From assembly GCF_954871325.1 (NCBI RefSeq), contig NC_088779.1, positions 20,152,846-20,216,845 of the forward strand: a DNA stretch of 64,000 nt, in the 5' to 3' direction. This document shows, piece by piece, positions 57,174 to 64,000 of the stretch. Source of the stretch: Gordionus sp. m RMFG-2023 (taxonomy: Eukaryota > Nematomorpha > Gordioida > Chordodea > Parachordodidae). A program made the translations under genes and the position numbers. How positions within the stretch are numbered: position 1 is the first letter of the stretch; every line of letters begins with the position of its first letter. The notes under the pieces were generated by a model. That model was not told the origin of the DNA. It made no database searches and saw only the letters and a program-made list of their open reading frames with translations.

Positions 57174-58821
57174 TTAATTTCGATTTCAAGTTTTCCGGCG
57201 TAAAATTTACTTATTATTTTTAAATTTTTAGTGGCGTAATATTTATCTACCATTTTTAAATTTCTAGTCAAATAATAATTATTTCTGAAACTTCTTGTCC
57301 AACAGGGAAAAAGAAATTGCAACCTTATCCAACGAGATAGAGTCTCTGCCATCAAGCAGTAATAGCTTTTAAGGAGTTAGAAGAGCCAATTATTTGCTAT
57401 TACTGAAATATCACAATGGCCTGAAATAAATATTTCCTCATAGCAAGAAAATTATTGGATTCAATGCTTATTCCAAATTTTATTTCTCATTAGAATGTAT
57501 TATTTAATTATACAACTATTTTAAGTATTATTTTTCAAAAACATGACATTGACTTGATTAAGAAGATGAGAATAGCGGAGAGCATTTTATCAGAACTCTA
57601 GGAATACCTGTATTTAAGATATACTCTTCTACTGATCTTATATTAATGTTTTAACGATGAGCTTGCCTTGCTACAAGTCGAGGGAGACAAATATTAAACA
57701 CGTATAGCTCTGCTTTTGACTCAATAATAATATATAAAATATGAAATTCATCTGCAAATATTACTTCCACAAAAGCCTTCCCAACCTTTTTCAGATGGTG
57801 ATAGAAAAAAAAATATTTGTTAGATTTTTATTATGAAGATGTTAAAGTATCTTATGATGCCTTACTAGCTGAATAACTATGTTTATAAGATTAACTATGG
57901 TTGATATAGTCCCAAAAAATGCTATGGATGCTCTGCATTATTTCAAACACATTTTATATTAAATTCCCAATGTATTAAAAGGGTTTATAAACTCTTCCCA
58001 TTAGTAAACTAATGAGAGAACATTCTCTTTTTTAACAAGAATAACAGAGGATTGCACATTTGCAGGGCACGGCCCGGATTTTTTTTAAAGATTTTTTACG
58101 GCCCGGCCTGGGTTTTTTTTAAAAAATTTCAGGCCCGGCCCGGCTTTTTTTTTAAATAAAATTTTCAGGCCCGGCCCGGATTTTTTAAAAATAAATTAAA
58201 TTTATTTTTTATTTTTACAGCAAATAATAACGATTTCAAATATAGGCTGTTTTAAAAAATACAGCCCGGATTGGGTGTTTTTTTAAAATAATTCAGGCCT
58301 GGCTTGGGTGTTTTTTTAAAAAAATTTTGGGCCCGGCCCCGGTATATATAAAAAAATTAAAATACTGTCCGGCCCGGGGGTCGGGCCTGCAGGTCTCTGA
58401 AAAACATACCAAGAATTACAACATCTGAAAGTAGATTGAAAGGTTTGGATCTTTTGAATATTCATAGGCATTTGACAACAAGCAAGGATGAGATAATTGG
58501 AAAATTAGCTCAATCACAACGAAGATTGGATTTTACATTGCAAATATATAACATACAAAATGCAATTATTCCTAAGTAACTTTTTGTGTAAAGGCTCAAA
58601 AAATTCAAATTTATATTTTGGGCATTTAAGTGATTCTTTACATATAATATTATTATAATTCACATTAATTTAAAATTGTATATTAGAAAGAGTTATTAGT
58701 CCTAATAAATTTATGCTTGATATTTAAAAAAAACAAAAATATTTCTTAAAAAAAAAATTTTATTATCCCTCCCTCCCCCCCCCCCCCCCCCCCCCAGACC
58801 AAATTCCTGCGTACGCGCCTA
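57174..58821 (+). mobile_element. hAT composite copy D, left-truncated, with internal inversion
   Basis: From aatttcgatttcaagttttc it parallels copy B from about 6839 to the right end GTACGCGCCTA. The left terminus and about 150 bp are missing. At about 57604-57748 a block of about 145 bp lies in inverted orientation relative to B (it reads ttaacgatgagcttgccttg, as in copy C). The NIHRHLTTSKDEI block is at about 58460. It has the longest C run of the family (over 20) next to the right end and carries the nested element at 58045-58399. Confidence 0.85.
58045..58399. mobile_element. Nested small hAT with GGCCCGG arrays (in copy D)
   Basis: CAGAGGATTGCACATTTGCA on the left and GGCCTGCAGGTCTCTG on the right, with CAGGCCCGGCCCGGC ladders between. 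Closely parallels the nested element of copy B, including the motif-free middle around acgatttcaaatataggc, and sits at the same point of the host. Confidence 0.8.
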
Positions 58822-60978
58822 TAATTATTTATAAAATATTAGGTAAAATGCCACTTTTGCAGACGCATCTGATAGTTATATAATATACAGTTAATATTTT
58901 TAAAATTTTACTAATCAATGCTTTTGATAATAAATATAAGTAACAATATGCATTCAACTATTTAACGCCATCTATTTATTTAAAATATTATTATAAGTAA
59001 ACATCTTATTATTCATCTCACAATGGATGTAATAAATTAGATATCTTTTCTTCTCTTTTTTTCGTATTTTCAGGAAAGCTATTTTCTTCTTCTTTGAAAA
59101 ACAGTTTTGAGTTAAATTTTTAATACGAATATATTTTAGATATTATTAAACAACCAGAGATGGTGCGACAATAATATATAAAATTTTAATAGCTTTCATG
59201 ATATCACTCTGGTTCTTATTTTTTAGTTACAAAATGTTTCATTTCTAATATGTTAACCTTGACGTTTAAATAACTCAAGGCTTCAATATATTTGCATAAT
59301 TTATTCAAAAGATTTTTAGTGATTTTTTTACATCAAATCTAACATAATAAATTCTGACATGGGTTACCATCGTGAAGTCATGGCTGACTGTAAATTAACC
59401 AGCATCTATTAATTGTGTGGCTATGTAATAAGATTATTACTACAGCTGCTGAGAGCATATGATTTCATATTTTGGATATGCAATAATGGTCAACAGTGTA
59501 GTCTTTTATATATCATTAAAAATGGAAGATAATCTTTTAGAAATTTAATATCTCCCAATAATTTTCTTGATTACTTATCTAGCTTCCATCATGTCATCTA
59601 AGAGGAAGCTCTAACTACCATATAGTTTTATGTTTGGATTGGTCGTTTATATTCTTTTCATCAAGAATTGTTAATTTGGTAAGGCCTCTAAAATGGTAAC
59701 AGAGAGTTATAGTTCCATGACCTTTTGTCAATGTAAGCTGCTAAGAATTATATAACTTTATGTGCTTTTTAAATACCATTATCAATTGAGGTATATGTTG
59801 AATTAATTAACCTTTTTTTATCATTTGGCAAAATTTTTTTATATCAACCATGGAAAATATTTTATGCTGTAATAAATAGATTTTGTATTAAAATATATTA
59901 TTTTTAGATATGTCTTATTTATATGTTAATTTATTTTGTATGCAAAAAATATAATAAATGACAAAATATGAAATTCAGAATAATTGTTTAGAGTTAGCAA
60001 ATTTTAAAAAACTATAATATATTAATATAAAATTGGGGGTATAGGGGGCGAAGCCCCCCCCCCCCCCCCCACCTAAATTTTTTTGAGATTGTAAAGGCTA
60101 ACGACGCCCTGAAAATATGTCATATATAAGTTTAAGTTAAAAAAAGATTGAAAGAAATGTATATTTTTATAAAAAGAATAAACACTAAAAAAAAATATCA
60201 AGTGGTGAGGTCGGGCCATGATGTTTAAATATTTGATAATTAGATCTAATTATAGATACGGCGATTTTCTGCTTGAGTTTATAAAATGGAGAACGGTATG
60301 ATTTTTTTATTGATTTGGATATTATTTTGAAGAGACTAATGCCGCTTATCCAAAAGAGCAGGTTGATGTAGCTTCTATGGGAATAAAGTGGTTGTCACAC
60401 ATTAGGTGTGAGTATTTTATATTTTTTAGAGATTCGGCTCTGTTAAGGGGATCATGCGAATTATTAGATGGGGCCATGGGATCAATGCAGGTAAAATCCC
60501 ACATTCAAGGCTTTCTCATTAAAAAAGATACGATTGTTTTGCCGTCAAGGCGTTTTTCATCTAAAAAAGTGTCGGTTCTAAAATACAGGGAAAATTGGCT
60601 TTATTTAAAAAGGAAGCTATTATTGTATTTATTTTAACATGTCGGCTAATTTTTGATATAAATTTACAGTGGAGAGCGTGTCTCCCATACGCGTCTGCCG
60701 ATTGATTGCATTTAATGCAAGTATATTGGTTTAGGAAAGGTATGCCCAGGCGTTAATTGATTGCATAACGAAATTAGTCGTTATCTATTAGTTAGTTATT
60801 TAAAATGCTGGAATATGAGTCCAACCATTCGTGGCCAGAGTTGTTAAAATTAAGTGTTCTTGGGAGGGATATATAGTGGTGATCATCGTTCAAGTTGAGG
60901 TAAGCTAAGGAATGAGATACCAATCCCTGACCCCATTCTTTTTGTTTCATTGAATCTGGTGGGGCTGTGTTTGGTAAT
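58822..60978. other. Intergenic stretch with a G/C-run patch
   Basis: No gene firmly supported. Near 60030-60085 tatagggggcgaagccccc followed by a long C run resembles the hairpin and G-run blocks at local hAT ends. From about 60230 composition becomes more balanced and includes the weak ORF at 60377-60637, but no homology is visible. Confidence 0.4.
60377..60637 (+). CDS. Doubtful 86-residue ORF
   Basis: Frame starting MGIKWLSHIRCEYFIFFRDS in a stretch of more balanced composition. In the same frame upstream, NAAYPKEQVDVAS also looks protein-like, so the true start may be earlier or this may be part of an exon. No motif, no recognised family, no supporting neighbour. It may be a decayed element. 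Confidence 0.2.
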   Translation: MGIKWLSHIRCEYFIFFRDSALLRGSCELLDGAMGSMQVKSHIQGFLIKKDTIVLPSRRFSSKKVSVLKYRENWLYLKRKLLLYLF

Positions 60979-61959
60979 TAGGACCGTAGCCAGGAATTTT
61001 CAGCTAGGGGGCCAAGTGCTTACTTGAGGGGGCCACTATTTTTTTTAAATCAAACAAATAATTACGCATTCATAGAAATTTTTTTCCTATTTTTTAAAAA
61101 AATTTAATAACAAAATAATATTATAATATGAATATACAAAACAAAATAATACTCTAATATGCATATACAAAACAAAATATTACTATAATAGAATACGGCG
61201 ATTTTTATTTTTATTTTTAAATTTTAATAATAATGAATTAAAATATAAATTTTATGTTTTTTTTTTCATAAGCCATCAATACTAAATTTTGCTTACGTTG
61301 ATACTGCATCGACTCTCTAGTGCTTAATAGAACTCTCTTTAGTGTAGAGAACGAGGCTTCACAAGAAGAAGTTGATATCCCAATTATTATGTCTGCTGAG
61401 TAGCATTTATACAATTCTTTAAATGCATGATGATATTTTTTTTTATATATAATATGTAGAATATTTTCAAAATTATGTTTTTCTTTAACTTCAGAAGCTA
61501 ACAATCTTATTGCTATCTTCATTTCGTGATGTAACGTTTCCATATTTAAGTTTAATAATGATTTTAATGAGGCCATTTTATATGATAAAAAATAATCAGG
61601 GTCAAAGGGGGACAATTTATTAAAATATGAAAGAAGACTATAATCATCTTGTGTAAATCTGTCTAAAAACCGATCAACAAAGTTATCAATAATTTCATAA
61701 TAAATCCTTTTTAAAGACCTCCAATTGGAGTTTTTTTCACAATCAAATTGTAATTTGCCCTCAACTAAAAAATCTTAAAAATTTATAGGCGTTTTATGTA
61801 CCCTTGATGATTTTTGTGGAGTGCGATTAAATTTTGCTATTCAGCTTTAATTATTATCAAATCAAAAGAATTATCACTTCTTTTATTTTTTAATATATTG
61901 ATCATAGAATCAATACAATTTTTAGTGTTAAGGGAACAAGCATTAAACTTAGCACGAGA
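60979..61959 (-). mobile_element. hAT (ZMYM-type) terminus plus transposase C-terminal half, cut by LTR element
   Basis: The end TAGGACCGTAGCCAGGAATT near 60979 leads to minus-strand transposase sequence. 61615-61238 is open and ends with the dimerisation block SSCEASFSTLKRVLLSTRES. Upstream frames give WRSLKRIYYEIIDNFVDRFL near 61700 and ACSLNTKNCIDSMINILKNK near 61930. One or more frame changes and a stop near 61775 separate them. The similarity ends abruptly at about 61959, where the LTR element begins, so the rest of this hAT should lie beyond the window. Confidence 0.8.
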
Positions 61960-62302
61960 GGAAGATTATAGCGTAATATACGTGAATAAGTAATATAAAA
62001 AAAATACGTGAATAAATAATATTAAACAAAGAAAAAAGATAATTGACGTGTAAAAAAATAAAATAAATAATAATAAATAAAGGATGAATTGGTAAAAAAA
62101 CAAATATATAAGCGCGGAAAGAAAAACAAACGAGAATGTTTTTATATTATATTTTTTTTTGTACGATATATGTTATTGATTTTTATTGAAGAAAAAATAA
62201 AGGAAATAGTTGTTTGATTTTTTTTTAAAAATATAGAAAAATAGAAAACCAAAATATATAAATAAGGTTAAATACTTATTTTTGTAGAGAGAAAATAAAT
62301 AG

Positions 62303-62321
62303 TGGTGACCCCGACATTTTG
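62303..62321 (+). other. LTR element primer-binding site (tRNA-Trp type)
   Basis: TGGTGACCCCGACATTTTG immediately follows the putative 5' LTR end. The first 13 bases are complementary to the conserved tRNA-Trp 3' end including CCA. This places the LTR boundary at about 62302. Confidence 0.7.
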
Positions 62322-62344
62322 CGGGAAAAAGTTTATTTTAAATA

Positions 62345-63350
62345 AGAAAATAGTAAAAGGTTTAAAAAAAAAGAAGGAAACCTGAAGTTATTAGAATAAG
62401 GAAACATAGCAAACGGTTTAAAAAAGAAGGAAACCTGAGATTATAGGAATAAGGAAACATAATAAACGGTTTAAAAAAGAAGGAAACCTGAGATTATAAG
62501 AATAAGGAAACATAGCAAACGGTTTAAAAAAGAAGGAAACCTGAAATTATAAGAATAAGGAAACATAGCAAACGGTTTAAAAAAGAAGGAAACCTGAAAT
62601 TATAAGAATAAGGAAACATAGCAAACGGTTTAAAAAAAAAGAAGGAAGCCTGAAGTTATTAGAATAAGGAAACATAGCAAACGGTTTAAAAAAGAAGGAA
62701 ACCTGAGATTATAGGAATAAGGAAACATAATAAACGGTTTAAAAAAGAAGGAAACCTGAGATTATAAGAATAAGGAAACATAGCAAACGGTTTAAAAAAG
62801 AAGGAAACCTGAAATTATAAGAATAAGGAAACCATAGCAAACGGTTTAAAAAAGAAGGAAACCTGAAATTATAAGAATAAGGAAACATAGCAAACGGTTT
62901 AAAAAAAAAGAAGGAAGCCTGAAGTTATTAGAATAAGGAAACATAGCAAACGGTTTAAAAAAGAAGGAAACCTGAGATTATAGGAATAAGGAAACATAAT
63001 AAACGGTTTAAAAAAGAAGGAAACCTGAGATTATAAGAATAAGGAAACATAGCAAACGGTTTAAAAAAGAAGGAAACCTGAAATTATAAGAATAAGGAAA
63101 CATAGCAAACGGTTTAAAAAAGAAGGAAACCTGAAATTATAAGAATAAGGAAACATAGCAAACGGTTTAAAAAAAAAGAAGGAAGCCTGAAATTATAAGA
63201 ATAAGGAAACATAGTGAACGGTTTAAAAAAAAAAGGAAAACCGGAATTTATAATAATAAGGAAACATTGTAAAGGTTTTAAAAAAGAAGGAAAACCGGAA
63301 TTTATACTAATAAGGAAACATAAAAAAAAAAGGGTTTAAAAAAAAAAGGA
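62345..63350. repeat. 53-bp tandem repeats in a 268-bp higher-order arrangement
   Basis: The basic unit of about 53 bp reads ggtttaaaaaagaaggaaac, then ctgaaattataagaataagg, then aaacatagcaaac. Every fifth unit has a longer A run (tttaaaaaaaaagaagga), at 62361, 62629, 62898 and 63166, so the period of the larger pattern is 268-269 bp with three full copies. The last units to 63350 are more diverged. It lies in the leader of the LTR element between primer site and gag. Confidence 0.95.
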
Positions 63351-63504
63351 AAACCGGATTAATAAATTTTTGTACGGCATACAAGATATATTTATAGCTG
63401 CATCTTTGGTTTGTTTACAATTCTCATAGTATTTTATTTATTAACGTTGCAAATTGTTAAACTCTTTATATTAAAAGTGTTAGTTAACTTTTTGTAGAGA
63501 GAAA

Positions 63505-64000
63505 ATGAAAACTTTTGAATTTATGAAATGTTGGGAATTACAATATAATATTGTGGGAGCACTACTCATATTAGGGATTTGGATGTGTAGTTTGATTTGG
63601 GGTAGAAGAGTCAAAAAGAGTCGTAGCGTGAGAATAAAGGGCCAGACATTAACAATAGAGGGGCATAATGGAGAGGAGGATGTTATGGGAAAGGTAACAT
63701 GGTTGCCGGTTCAAGAATTAATTAATGGATGGACAGAGAGTGAAGTGGATAAATTAATAAGTAGGCCTGATGGGAGGGAGGTATATAGTGATAAAGGTTG
63801 GGACCTTATAGGGGACCTAGAGAGGATTCTCAGGGACGTAGAGGGGAAATAAGACCCAGTTTTGATTCGAGAGTGAGGGGAAGAATGAATTGTTATAATT
63901 GTGGAAGACAAGGACATATGGTCAGAGATTGTAGGGAGGCAAAGTGTTTCGAATGTGGTAGATTTGGTCATATAGCCCCTTATTGTCCAGGAAAACAAGA
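63505..64000 (+). mobile_element. Gag region of the LTR element with two CCHC zinc knuckles
   Basis: 63505-63852 is an open stretch with a hydrophobic segment near its start (IVGALLILGIWMCSLIWG) and a charged remainder. From about 63890 two successive C-x2-C-x4-H-x4-C knuckles follow (CYNCGRQGHMVRDC and CFECGRFGHIAPYC), the nucleocapsid signature of Gag. The region continues past the window edge. Confidence 0.8.

Larger units (their letters stand above)
61960..64000 (+). mobile_element. Ty3/gypsy-type LTR retrotransposon, 5' part, runs off window
   Basis: Starts where the hAT transposase similarity stops. Parts in order: an AT-rich 5' LTR candidate (about 61960-62302), a primer-binding site at 62303, a repeat-filled leader (62345-63350) and a gag region from 63505. 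The primer site TGGTGACCCCGAC is complementary to the 3' end of animal tRNA-Trp, which is used by the CsRn1/Kabuki group of Ty3/gypsy elements. Pol and the 3' LTR would lie beyond 64000, so whether the element is whole cannot be judged. The near-identity of its leader repeats suggests it is not ancient. Confidence 0.75.

Noticed and set aside
62345-63350. CRISPR-like array
   Set aside because: Units are contiguous without unique spacers and lie in a eukaryotic LTR element leader.
63711-63998. 95-codon minus ORF
   Set aside because: Antisense shadow of the gag region with its zinc knuckles.

Overview
This is AT-rich, intron-rich nuclear DNA from an animal. It holds one clearly recognisable conserved gene, two short unrecognised genes and a dense, layered population of transposons. 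The only lineage signal is an SLC5 (SGLT/SMIT-type) transporter that aligns along its whole length with animal homologues and is split into about 15 exons by introns of up to 7 kb. I cannot name the phylum. There are no bacterial-style operons, rRNA, CRISPR arrays or viral genomes.

Layout: 0-6.7 kb has a broken DDE transposase end, two local tandem duplications, a composite hAT copy (A) and a hAT-like element containing a 13-bp GC-rich array. 6.7-10.8 kb has composite hAT copy B and an internally deleted hAT with a perfect target duplication. 12.1-13.4 kb is a 447-codon orphan ORF. 13.8-17.1 kb is a two-exon gene for a 106-residue unknown protein, found because splice phases match across a 3-kb intron that holds composite hAT copy C. 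17-24.6 kb is mostly unassigned, with a more complex island at 20.1-20.9 kb. 24.6-30.1 kb is a hAT cluster including a three-element nest. 32.1-33.3 kb is a Ty3/gypsy pol fossil. 34.05-54.64 kb is the SLC5 gene on the plus strand. Its introns hold a Tc1-like element, a LINE tail, two related hAT elements with GATCCGATATC-type motifs, a foldback element, short MITEs and tandem repeats. 57.2-58.8 kb is composite hAT copy D. 61.0-62.0 kb is a hAT transposase remnant, cut by a Ty3/gypsy-type LTR element that runs off the window end.

The dominant theme is hAT transposons. Eight insertions (6,684; 9,686; 14,840; 24,641; 26,119; 26,220; 27,738; 43,442) show exact 8-bp target duplications, and a ninth (52,100) is nearly as good. 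They belong to several TIR families, and many carry GC-rich subterminal motif arrays (GGCCCGG, CCGATCCGATAT, GGGTCGG). The most striking observation is that four dispersed hAT copies (A-D) carry the same smaller hAT inserted at the same internal site, so the nested pair appears to have been mobilised as one unit. The smaller family also inserted independently into a different hAT at 27.7 kb. I found no clearly new molecular system. The unrecognised genes and the nested-hAT amplification are the main items for follow-up.
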